A stretch of DNA of 64,000 nt from Aureobasidium sp. EXF-3400 (Eukaryota; Ascomycota; Dothideomycetes; Dothideales; Saccotheciaceae), in the NCBI GenBank assembly GCA_024195585.1, contig SWBL01000090.1, positions 1 through 64,000 of the forward strand, given 5' to 3'. Both the position numbers and the translations under genes were made by a program. Positions within the stretch are counted from its first letter, which is position 1; the number at the start of each line of letters is the position of its first letter. This document shows positions 20,669-30,240 of the stretch, in pieces. Below the pieces are notes generated by a model that searched no databases, was not told the origin of the DNA, and saw nothing but the letters and a program-made list of their open reading frames with translations.

Positions 20669-22319
20669 ACAACAATGTGATTAAGTTATTGGGGGGATTG
20701 GGGGGAGAAAATTGATAGAGGAATTGAGACGAGGGACGGGAGCTTGAAAACATATAAGCTACCTACCTCGAGCACGGAGCAGGCCAGCACTCTCGTTGGC
20801 TAGCAAGGTACTGTACAGGAGGCTTGTGACGTATGGAGATGCCAGGTAGGTAGCGCCTCACAGTGGCATTACAGGTTTTGCGGCTGGTGAGATGTCGGTT
20901 GGGCCTGCTCTGGAGCTGCATTTCAACGTCACAGCCACGAAACCATGGAGTGACGGCTGGAGAACCGTGGCTGCACGGTAGCTGTATCGACGATGCGGAG
21001 AAGACGGGGCGGTCCATTAGTGGCTTTAGGCGAGGATCGAGGACTTTCGAGGGAGCTTTTGCAGCTCGGGACGTCAAAAAATGCCGTCCCCATCGACTCG
21101 ATACAGGCTTTTGTGTGACACGAGGCGCCGATACGGAGAAACACTTCAAGACGGCATCAGTACCGCAACCGCGACCTGTCAACAGTCTCAGACGTAAGGA
21201 CAGCAAGTGTAAGCGTGCATATTGGAATGATTGGCGCGCGTCCTCGACGGGTGACGTCTGATACGCATATACATCCCTGCAAGTACGGCAGCATCACGCC
21301 CCGATCAGGGTCTCGCACTGGAGCTATGATGCATGAAGGCTGGAGAGCTCGAGAAAGTTCCTTGAGTAACATGGCAAGGTACGAACGATCATGCCGTTTT
21401 CTTGACACTTGATCGAGCTTTTTGCAGCGATTGTCGTCCAATTCGAAACTTGGGATATCATCTTGTAGAGTTTCGGTAAAGACCCCGACAGGTGGGCGAG
21501 ACCGTTGCGACGCTGAACATCAGTTTGTCTCAGAGTGCTCCCTCTCGCGCAAGTCGCAAAGAATGACATCAGAAGCTTTTCGATCTCCATCAGGTTGACA
21601 ACCTTCAGCTCCACACGGGTTAATATGGGTAGGGCTTTTGACGAGGTAGGAGCATCGAGAACAGGAACCATTCGAGAGAAATCGTAATGCCCTCATATAT
21701 ATGCAATAGCATTGACGGGAGGACCTGCAGTAGTATACAAGGTTGTTAGAAAAGAACACGGGTGCTGGGTTCATGCTGCACGGGTGCGTCTTGTCAAAAA
21801 AGTGCAAAAACATCGAGGAGCTGAAGTCTTGCAAATTTGACTTCGATCTTCTGCGAAATGAGTTGCGGGTTCAGCGGGTGGACTTGCAAGCGCTTAGCGA
21901 TGAGGAAAGTCTGCCCTCAAACCGGGAAGTGCTGCGCCTCACGGCAGCCACACGCAGCATCATGGCCCGTTGATCTCACACGTTGCGCGTGAGATCAGAT
22001 CGCCCGCGACTCGCGACCTCCTTCGCATGGTTGTTCGTATGACCCTGTAAATTTCTGGGTTTCTTGCTCGAGTCCTTTTCGTGGAACATTGTTCTACAGA
22101 GTTGTGTAAGCTTGCTCAGGATGAAATAAACCATCCTTCGCAGCCAGTTTACGGAAAGGTCATGTCAGCGTGCCGCTTCCACTCGAAGATGTTGGCAGTG
22201 GAGACTCCACAACTTGTTTGAGTTTATTGGCTGAGACATAAGAAAGCAAAGCTGTGTCGTGCAAAAGGGTCTGGAAAGGAACCGTACATTATTTCGTTCA
22301 AGTCATGAGGTCTTGTTAG
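20669..22319. other. Intergenic, about 1.65 kb
   Basis: Promoter of the giant repeat gene on the left and 3' side of FAN1 on the right. Frames of up to about 147 codons overlap on both strands without domains or splice support. I see no RNA gene or mobile element. Confidence 0.5.
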
Positions 22320-24764
22320 CTAACCAACCACTTTTACTTCCTTAGCTACGGCGTTGCACAACTCGACTGTGACACCCGCGCCTGTGAGCACGTCTATCCA
22401 CAAGCGTTGCGTATCGCTCAAGCGATCATTTTCACTTTTTACTTCAGCGAACATGACCTCTCCTCCGCCCGTGTCGGTGTTATCCTTCCACAAAAAGAGG
22501 TCAGGCACGCCGCCTCCTCTTTGTCCGTATTCTTGTGCCATGACTTTACACACGGTACTTAGAGCTGCAGGAGGAAAACAATTGGCGATGGAAAGAAGGT
22601 CTTCCAGCTCATAAGACCAACTCAGTCCCACGACACACGTTTCTTTCCCGTGATGGTCGTCCCACACTCGCTGAATCAAATTTCGTGCCTCTCCGTTGTT
22701 GATCTCGTTCAGGCGCTGATTGATCTCCGATATGCGCGAAGGGTAGAATGCATCGGTGTGCAGATCCAGTGGGCATGTCTGATACGGTGTCTGGAACACA
22801 TCCGGAATGTACACGAAGAGTACGTCGAAGAAGAGGTAAGCGAACAACGTCCGTACGATGCCGCCCTCTGCATGGTATCCTCTGTAGCCAAGCGAGCGGT
22901 ATTGCGAAAGACACATTGCTTCCACCGAGCATTCACCTTCATTCTCATTCTCTCCAGGGTCAATCCAGATGGTCTTGCCTCCCCTTCTCGTCTCGTTAGG
23001 TTGTTCAGGTCGCTGTATCCTGGTGCCGTAGAAAACACGTTCAACGGGTTTCGCCAGTCGAACGTGGCTGAAGTCATGTTGCTCTCGCATTGGCACACGA
23101 AGTGCTTTCTCAAGCTTCATAACTCGTTTTTGAAGATCGTGGTGGTACATTAGATGCACGAGACGATCTTGGAGGCCTGCCTCACAGGTTTGAAGCGAAA
23201 CACGTTTCCAGTGTTTCTTTTGAGCTTCTTCGCCACGACCTTGGGCTGGCATCAAAGCATGCATGTAATGTTCTTCTAGCAGAGCCTTTCGTTGATACCA
23301 GTCACCTCGTCTGGAAGTGTGGAAGAGTTTCTGTCTGAGTAATTCTTCTAAGGTCTCGTACTCACGCTTGTGGTCCTTGAATTTGCCCATGACATACGCA
23401 CCTTTGTGTATGATGCGGGTATAAACCCATGCGGGAGACAGCCGTCGCAAGTAAGCACCTTCACCAGTCATGTATATGCTGTCTTCTTTTTGTTGTTCCT
23501 CTTGCAGCAGTTCTCTCCATCGCGGGAGGATCTGGTCACAAAGGTCGAGGATCGTGTCTAAGCCCTCCTTGCTTGGTGTGCCGTTGAATTCAAGGACGCT
23601 GTCGAGAAAGTACTGTATTCTCAACGAAGCTTCGAACTCGAGCAACATGGGTCTGGATGCAAATATGTTGGATGAACGACACACGAGATATTCTGGGAAG
23701 TTCAAACGCGAAATCTTAGCAAGTATGATGGTTGTCAAAGACTTCTCCGTCCACATAGTGGAGCGATAGAAGACGAGATGGACACGCTCGAACAGTCTTC
23801 GTGCAGGATCTGAGAGTCGGATACAAGGACCTGTCTCTGCCATGATCTTCTCAAGAAAGTGAGAGTCTCGGTTCTGCAGAGGAGTGCCTTCTCGACTATC
23901 ATCATCTTCGTCTGCCACAGAAAGAGTGGAATCTTCCGTGTCGGATCGCTTGAGCGAAGACCAGCCTAAGCCGGCTTGTTTCCCACTTGCCTTCCTCAAA
24001 GCTTTCAGCAATTCTCTTTTGGTCTTGCCTTGAACCTTGGCGTCTTTAGCCAATGATTTCAGCTCATCCAACAGAAGGAGTGATGAAGCTTCTTCCAATG
24101 TAGTAATGTGTTGTTCCGACCTGTCGGCGAAGGTGAAGGAATGTCCAAGTCGAGCATCGTCAGGCTGATCGAAATCGCGAGGCACAGGGAGAGATTCTGC
24201 GGTGGGAGGTGGAAGGTCACAGGAGATCTGCAATGTCTCGACAGCTTTAGGGAGGTCGGAAATATCGCTGTGATAGCCAAGACGATTAACACGGTGCCAA
24301 GCAGATGTCTTGCGTAAGAATAGACGGACATAGAGGTATTGAGCCTCGTAGTTCAGTGCACGCCAAGTATCGAAGACTTTCTTTTCGGCGTCGTCAAACA
24401 GATGACTCTCGTCCTCGAGCACAGTATCAAGGGCTAGGTTGAAGGCGTCAACGTAGATTGAGCGCTGACCGGGAATCCATTTGGGCTGATCTACTTGGGA
24501 CTCAGCGTACTCAGCAGCACGAGTGGCTTCGTAGGCCTTTATGGCGTCTTTGTCGGTATCAATGCGAGGGAGAGCGGTTTCGAGATCGGTTGCTTTGTGC
24601 TGTTCGACGTCGGCTGGGGCGAGTTCGATATCATCGGGCGAGTCCGTATCAGGGGCAGGCTCCAGCTTGACACGTTTGGTAGACCGCTTCACGTCATCGT
24701 TGACGGCGGTCGACCTGCGATTGACCATGGCATTGTGTTTCGACAAGCCGCTGTCCCGCAGCAT
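22320..24764 (-). CDS. FAN1: FAN1-type structure-specific nuclease (VRR-NUC domain)
   Basis: Single exon of 814 aa from the ATG at 24764. FAN1 is a 5' flap endonuclease/5'-3' exonuclease acting in interstrand crosslink repair in the nucleus. The C-terminal VRR-NUC domain shows EGGIVRTLFAYLFFD, then GGGVPDLFLW and FAEVKSENDRLSDTQRLW, giving the Glu, Asp and Glu-x-Lys metal-binding residues of the PD-(D/E)xK fold. The middle has the SAP-like segment (LLLLDELKSLAKDAKVQGKT) and the helical TPR-like part. Basic patches near the N-terminus (KRSTKRVKLE) suit nuclear import. No UBZ zinc finger is seen, as expected for fungal members. The frame reaches 24815 only through a GTG, so 24764 (good context) or 24728 is the start. 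It is divergent from the patatin gene with 246 bp between ATGs. Confidence 0.92.
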   Translation of the reverse strand: MLRDSGLSKHNAMVNRRSTAVNDDVKRSTKRVKLEPAPDTDSPDDIELAPADVEQHKATDLETALPRIDTDKDAIKAYEATRAAEYAESQVDQPKWIPGQRSIYVDAFNLALDTVLEDESHLFDDAEKKVFDTWRALNYEAQYLYVRLFLRKTSAWHRVNRLGYHSDISDLPKAVETLQISCDLPPPTAESLPVPRDFDQPDDARLGHSFTFADRSEQHITTLEEASSLLLLDELKSLAKDAKVQGKTKRELLKALRKASGKQAGLGWSSLKRSDTEDSTLSVADEDDDSREGTPLQNRDSHFLEKIMAETGPCIRLSDPARRLFERVHLVFYRSTMWTEKSLTTIILAKISRLNFPEYLVCRSSNIFASRPMLLEFEASLRIQYFLDSVLEFNGTPSKEGLDTILDLCDQILPRWRELLQEEQQKEDSIYMTGEGAYLRRLSPAWVYTRIIHKGAYVMGKFKDHKREYETLEELLRQKLFHTSRRGDWYQRKALLEEHYMHALMPAQGRGEEAQKKHWKRVSLQTCEAGLQDRLVHLMYHHDLQKRVMKLEKALRVPMREQHDFSHVRLAKPVERVFYGTRIQRPEQPNETRRGGKTIWIDPGENENEGECSVEAMCLSQYRSLGYRGYHAEGGIVRTLFAYLFFDVLFVYIPDVFQTPYQTCPLDLHTDAFYPSRISEINQRLNEINNGEARNLIQRVWDDHHGKETCVVGLSWSYELEDLLSIANCFPPAALSTVCKVMAQEYGQRGGGVPDLFLWKDNTDTGGGEVMFAEVKSENDRLSDTQRLWIDVLTGAGVTVELCNAVAKEVKVVG

Positions 24765-25010
24765 GTTTGTCTGCTGGGAGGCGAAGACGATGACATTGAT
24801 GTTCAAGCACAGCACGCGCCGTGTCTTTGATAAGATAAGATAAGATCATACCGCAAGGGCTCGGCCCGAAGGTCAACACAATGACGTAGCACCTTCCCCA
24901 TCTGACACGGAAATGCGTCCCCTCCAGTTGTGCCTTCCCTCCAAACATGCAGCTGAGCCGAAGGTGCATTATTGTCTCGTGACAGCAAGACTCGCCGATT
25001 CCTCCATGTC

Positions 25011-27515
25011 ATGGCCGACACGTCCAAACAGACCGACGGCCCTGATCCCTGGAATCCCTCAGCATGGGATCCCTCGACCATCCCCGACTTCAACAATGAT
25101 TTCATACCCGAGGACGATGTTCAAGAGTTCGCCAAAGCCCTGGCCGCTCCAGACTTTACCTCCCCCTCCGAGGACGACCTCCTGAATCCCTCGAGTCAAC
25201 CTCCTCAGTTCTTCACCGCCCTCAATGACTGGGCACCTGTCCGACAGAAGGTCAAAGGCCAAAAACAGCAGAAAGAGATGAAGAAGAAGCGACCCCCTCG
25301 TCGAGGCAAGGACGAAACAAGAGAAGGGTGGACATACAACCTGCTCAAATGGCCTCTGCTCTTTGTTGTCTTGGGCTGGATAACGGCTTTGGGCATCTCA
25401 TACATGTTCACTCGCTTGTACATCTACCTCTATGAACACTTCGTGACTTGGCGCGGAAAGCGTGAGCAATTGCGTGCCAGTTTGCGCCACAAATCAAATT
25501 ATGAGGACTGGATCAAGGCCGCCAAGGAGCTCGATGGCTATTTGGGCAGTGACAAGTGGAAGACCGCAGATGAGTACGCTTATTACGACAGCAAGACCAT
25601 TCGTCGCGTCAAACAGCGTTTGCAGTCCTTGAAAGCGAAGGTCAAAGAAGAAGCCAACAGCAACCCTTCCATGTCTCCTATGTCTCCTGGTACGCGTGCT
25701 GTCGATGAGCTGAGAGGCCTTGTGGAAGCTTGTGTCAAGAACAACTTTGCCGGCTTCGAAAATCCCCGCCTCTATTCAGAAACATACTTTGGAACCAAGA
25801 ACCTCGTGCAGGACTTTATCGACGAAGCGTCGGAATGTATAAAGCTCTTGCTAGACTCGGACCAACTTGGATTGGAAGATAAACGTGCCATGGTTAAGCA
25901 CCTTAGCACTAATTTTGGACGCACTGCTCTCTGTCTGTCTGGTGGAGCAACCTTCGCATATTATCACTTCGGCATTGCAAAAGCTCTCCTGGATGCTGAC
26001 CTCTTACCACCAATTATCACTGGCACTTCAGGAGGTGCTCTTGTTGCTGCTTTACTCGGCACCCGTACAAACGAAGAGCTTAAGTCGACGCTAGTTCCTG
26101 CTTTAGCTGCCCGAATCACCGCTTGCAGAGAGCCTTTCTCGGTATGGTCTCGACGCTGGTACAAGACTGGTGCTCGATTCGACTCTATCGACTGGGCCAG
26201 ACGATGCTCTTGGTTCTGCCATGGTTCTCTTACTTTCCTCGAGGCCTTCCAAAGGACAGGTCGCATATTAAATGTGTCTTGTGTACCTTCAGATCCACAC
26301 TCACCGACCATTCTTGCAAACTACCTGACAGCTCCTGATTGTGTTGTCTGGTCTGCTGTTCTTGCATCAGCTGCCGTTCCTGGTGTTCTCAACCCAGTGG
26401 TACTTATGAGGAAGAAGCGAGATGGCACTCTAGAGCCCTACGCTTTTGGTCACAAGTGGAAGGATGGATCGCTGCGTACTGATATTCCGCTAAAAGCCCT
26501 GAATTTGCATTTCAATGTCAACTTTAGCATTGTTTCACAGGTCAATCCTCATATCAACCTCTTCTTCTTTTCCTCGCGCGGCAGTGTGGGCAGACCAGTG
26601 ACACATCGACGTGGTCGAGGCTGGAGAGGAGGCTTCCTTGGCTCTGCTCTCGAGCAATATCTCAAGCTGGATCTGACGAAGTGGCTTAAGGTTCTGAGGC
26701 ATCTGGAGCTGCTTCCTCGACCAATGGGTCAAGACTGGAGTGAAGTGTGGCTTCAGCGCTTTTCTGGAACTATCACTATCTGGCCGAGATCCAAGCCCTC
26801 TGATTTCTGGCACATCTTAGCCGATCCATCGAAAGAACGTCTGGCAGGAATGATTCAGAACGGCCAGCAGGCCGCCTTCCCAAAACTCAAATTTATCTCA
26901 AATCGTATGAAAATCGAGAAGATTGTGGAAGATGCACGACAGAGCATGAGGCCCAATCCCAATGCTTTGCCCACTCCTTCGATCGAGAAGAGCCAGATAC
27001 GCAGCATGCTGAGCAACGACGATCTTGAGTCAATGCTTGATCTAGAAGGCTCAGGTAGTGATGAGCTCAAGCCGAGTCCAATATCATCTTCAGGTGCCGA
27101 CAGACCACAGAGTGCCAAGAATCCCAAAAGCCAGTCCCCAATGGGATCACGCTTCGAGGAGCGTAGAGCGCCTTCCCCGTCTTTTGCTAGACGCTTCAGT
27201 GGTTGGTTTAACAACATGTCGCCGCGCTCTTCGAGCGACGCAGTGCGCCCGAATATGAGACAGCTGCAGCTGCAGCGCGAGGAATCACAGGAGTTTGCCA
27301 GGAGAGGTAGCGTCATTGACGAGCTGACACGTCAAGCAAGCGTGTTCTTTGCCGAGCCAGAGACAGAGAGCGAGAAGGAGGATGAAGGGGAAGATGTCGC
27401 TCCGTATGGCAAAAACCAGAGGGACTGGCGAGACTTTGGCGAAGGTGATACCACGGCGAGCGAGGATGAAGCTGAGGCTTTTGTCAATGGAAGTCAAAAG
27501 GCCAAGACCAGTTAG
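25011..27515 (+). CDS. Membrane-anchored patatin-like phospholipase / triacylglycerol lipase
   Basis: Single exon, 834 aa. After an acidic N-terminus (1-75) and a basic stretch (KKKRPPRRGKDE) comes one hydrophobic segment at about 113-135 (WPLLFVVLGWITALGISYMF). Residues 150-300 match the DUF3336 region that precedes patatin in fungal Tgl3/4/5-like lipases. The patatin domain starts with the oxyanion loop LSGGATFAYYHFG, has the nucleophile in GTSGG (Ser340) and the catalytic Asp in KDGS (Asp485), so the Ser-Asp dyad is intact. Such enzymes hydrolyse triacylglycerols or lysophospholipids at lipid droplets or ER membranes. The last 200 residues are disordered, rich in Ser and charged residues, and may be regulatory. 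The open frame extends to 24972 only through a TTG. Divergent from FAN1. Confidence 0.92.
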   Translation: MADTSKQTDGPDPWNPSAWDPSTIPDFNNDFIPEDDVQEFAKALAAPDFTSPSEDDLLNPSSQPPQFFTALNDWAPVRQKVKGQKQQKEMKKKRPPRRGKDETREGWTYNLLKWPLLFVVLGWITALGISYMFTRLYIYLYEHFVTWRGKREQLRASLRHKSNYEDWIKAAKELDGYLGSDKWKTADEYAYYDSKTIRRVKQRLQSLKAKVKEEANSNPSMSPMSPGTRAVDELRGLVEACVKNNFAGFENPRLYSETYFGTKNLVQDFIDEASECIKLLLDSDQLGLEDKRAMVKHLSTNFGRTALCLSGGATFAYYHFGIAKALLDADLLPPIITGTSGGALVAALLGTRTNEELKSTLVPALAARITACREPFSVWSRRWYKTGARFDSIDWARRCSWFCHGSLTFLEAFQRTGRILNVSCVPSDPHSPTILANYLTAPDCVVWSAVLASAAVPGVLNPVVLMRKKRDGTLEPYAFGHKWKDGSLRTDIPLKALNLHFNVNFSIVSQVNPHINLFFFSSRGSVGRPVTHRRGRGWRGGFLGSALEQYLKLDLTKWLKVLRHLELLPRPMGQDWSEVWLQRFSGTITIWPRSKPSDFWHILADPSKERLAGMIQNGQQAAFPKLKFISNRMKIEKIVEDARQSMRPNPNALPTPSIEKSQIRSMLSNDDLESMLDLEGSGSDELKPSPISSSGADRPQSAKNPKSQSPMGSRFEERRAPSPSFARRFSGWFNNMSPRSSSDAVRPNMRQLQLQREESQEFARRGSVIDELTRQASVFFAEPETESEKEDEGEDVAPYGKNQRDWRDFGEGDTTASEDEAEAFVNGSQKAKTS

Positions 27516-27963
27516 TTGTGCAGATGGAACACTATAGGCACCATAATACACCAGTCAAAAATGAAGCAAAAAGTTACCTATCACCCACCCCCTGATTCGA
27601 ACACTCGACCTCTTTGTCCAGTACCCATATATTTGACCAGAGTTCAATTCGTTGCTGTGATCGGCTGAGTGGTGTAACGGCTTACACTCATGCCTTGTAA
27701 CATTGGTAATAAAACACCTTTCACATGTCTCCGCCGTGTAGTCTCGAATCGCTGAATGCAGCCTAATGTCCGCCATCGGGTGACTTTGATCAAGGAGACT
27801 GTGAAGGGGTTTTCCCATGTGAGCTCAGCTCTGGTTTTTTGCTATTCTGTTTCACTTGATTCACTCATACAAGAGGTTGCGAATCTTTTGCTATCTTCCA
27901 ATAGTATACCAACAACTTCTTGTGCAACCAAAATTATGGACATCTTTCGAATGGGATGACATC
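27516..27963. other. Intergenic between convergent genes
   Basis: About 450 bases of 3' flanks. It contains fragments resembling tRNA control boxes (GGCTGAGTGGTGTAACGG at 27663-27680 and CTCGAATC at 27743-27750), but no clover-leaf can be folded, so no tRNA is called. Confidence 0.5.
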
Positions 27964-29600
27964 CTACATGATTCCATGATCCCAGTCTTCAGGCAGTAGG
28001 CTTTCTCTCAACATATCCATTGCAACAGCTCTTCCGGCTTCTCCTTTCTGGCCCAGTGCAGCGATGATCTGTTGCTCGATGCTGCCATTGAGCTTGCCTT
28101 CGAGCATGGCGGCGATCAAACCCCTGACTTCCACCTTGGCAGCTGCTTCAACATCGCCTTCGGCACGGAAGAGGTTCATAGCACCACGATAATATGTTTG
28201 TGCGTTCTTGATCAACGTAGGTGCGCTCTTTTGAATGGCGGGCGAGAGGCCAGCAGCAGGTGTAGTGGCGAGGTTGAAGCGCAATAACTCGACATCACCA
28301 CGGGACTCGTAGACACGAGCTTTGCGTGCCTTAGCTTCTGCATCGTTGATCTTGACTGCAGCGGCATATAGGTCTTGAGCTTTGGACAAAGTGGACCAGC
28401 ATGTTGTTGCTGCACTCGAGGGGCTGAAGTTTTGAGCTGTGGTTGTCAATTCGACAAGGCTATCGGCGTATGTGCACATGACTGCTACGTTTGTGGTTAT
28501 GTCGAGAGATTCGAAGGCTTGTTGCAGGCGGCTGAGACTATCGTTTGCGGTTGCGGTGCCGAGTTTGAGGTCCGCTACTGTGAGGGCTGCGTGGAATTCT
28601 GCACGTTCGAGAGCGATTTCGGGCTCCTCTTGAGCGCGTTCTTCGGCCTCGATTTGGGAAAGGTACTGAGGGATCTTACTTTCAACTAGAGTGATGCCCA
28701 TCTTTGCTAGACCAGACACGTTGGAGGGGTCTTCGAGAGTGATCAGCAGGGTTAAGGCAGTCAGACTGGAACGTGCCGTATCCAGCAGATCGGAAGGTGT
28801 GATGTATGCTTGCACAGAGACATATTCGCCTTCCTCCTCACCCTCAGATTCCGCATCTTCGGCTGCTCGGGAAGACGAAGCTGTAGGCTCAGCTGGTGGG
28901 GCCTGTTGCTCGACTGGAACGCCACCTTCTGCCTCCATCGAATTTGCGTTCTGCTCCTCGACGAGCATCTCCTGACGAGTGAAACATGCCGACAGCAGTT
29001 CAAGTGCTTCACGAAGAAGAGCTACCGAGTCGGCCTGTGCACTGAATATGCCTGCTTCTGTTACATACTCTGCAATGGTGATCATGACTTGAGCAGTGTT
29101 GAAGAGGACATCGGCTGACTCTGCATTGAGCTGTAGGGCATAACGATGAGAGGCCAAGGCTTGCTGCAAGAAGTCGAGTAGTGGAATTGGGAGCTTGGCT
29201 ACCAGAGTTGGCTGTTGTGACAGTTCAAACTCGAGGCGGGCTCTGTGATATTCAATGTTAGCCAAAGTTTTGTGCCTGAGCTTTGTTTGTCAAAGACGAA
29301 TTTCGTACTTGTTGTAGGCCAAGTCAGCATCCTTTGGGTGTCTTTGCAAGCCATTGTTGTAGATCTCAATAGCTCTGACAAAGGCACGACATGATTTAGC
29401 AGGGTCGCCAGCTCTCCATTTGCCTCCAGTTTCTTCTTCGGCATCAGCGGCTTCCTGAAAGTCGTCTGCAGTCACCAAGATCTGAGACAGTCAATACACT
29501 TTTGTTGATGGGCTACGGAAGAGATTTAAAGATGCACCTTTTGTTTTTTCTGTTGTTTGGGAAGTTTTGGTTTCTTGAGAAATTCCTTGGGTTTGACCAT
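27964..29600 (-). CDS. TPR-like conserved fungal protein
   Basis: Three exons (29600-29538, 29481-29309, 29242-27964) give 504 aa. The first exon encodes only a Lys-rich leader (MVKPKEFLKKPKLPKQQKKQ), likely a nuclear or nucleolar signal. The rest is almost all alpha-helical, with TPR-like pairs such as DPAKSCRAFVRAIEIYNNGL, HPKDADLAYNKARLEFEL and ASHRYALQLNAESADVLFNT near the start and a helical repeat array up to the C-terminus. An acidic Glu/Ser-rich insert (about 170-215) interrupts it. The introns are 56 and 66 bp, with donors GTGCAT and GTACGA and CAG acceptors; joining restores LAYNKARLEFEL across the second one. TPR proteins act as assembly scaffolds or chaperones; the partner is unknown. 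Divergent from the b561-type gene. Confidence 0.83.
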
Positions 29601-30240
29601 GGCTAGTGTGATTGATGGCGGATATGGAAGCTAATTCTTCTGATGGGACTTTTCCCAGATTCGAGTGCTGCGGTCTCCGACGGCAAGACAGGACCTGGAT
29701 TGGAGGTGGTTGGAGCGATGGCTGGACTGATCAAAAATGTGCATGGCAATGGTCGAATTGTGCACCGGGCGCAGCGGGCCGAGCAGCGCGCGGGGACAAG
29801 ACAAGCGAGTTGCTCGGTCAACGCTCCTGCCAATCACTACCAACCATGTCATCTTTAAACCTGCAAGTAAGGTAGCTGCGGCACCATGCAGCAGAAGCTG
29901 CCCAACTTCCCTGTTCTGCTCCTGCTCCTTCTGTTCGTCTTCTTTGCTCTGTAATCGCGTCCACACATACAACCTCTGAACCTCGAACCACTGTCTACAA
30001 ATTCTCCATACCACAAATTGTTTCCAAAGTGCTTCCACGTGCTTATCGATATCACAATCGATAGTGGCTGAAAACGACCATCACGACTTTATGATTTGAC
30101 GAACGCTTTGAACGAGACGCAACGCCCACTGTTCAAGGCACAAGCTCAACATCCCTCGCACCAGCATCGACTCCATTTGGCATTGATCAATTAAACAGCA
30201 TCTTCAAAGCATCGTAGTGCGCTTGCACAGCGTCGGCGAC
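29601..30240. other. Shared divergent promoter region (TPR / b561-type)
   Basis: 640 bases between two start codons. Short frames on both strands are not coding. It must hold both promoters. Confidence 0.55.

Noticed and set aside
17396..20680. 1,094-codon open frame on the plus strand, and a 610-codon frame at 15362-17194
   Set aside because: Both are antisense to the DUF3659/LEA-like gene. Its repeated Asp/Glu/Gly/Lys codons leave few stop codons on the other strand; the translated text (Leu/Val/Ser repeats) has no domain of its own and mirrors the repeats.
24765..25010. Extended starts of FAN1 (24815) and of the patatin gene (24972)
   Set aside because: These are GTG and TTG codons in a shared promoter; true ATGs follow at 24764 and 25011.
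27594..27760. tRNA-like boxes (GGCTGAGTGG, TTCGAATC)
   Set aside because: The arms around the boxes do not pair and no acceptor stem closes on either strand; at best a relic.
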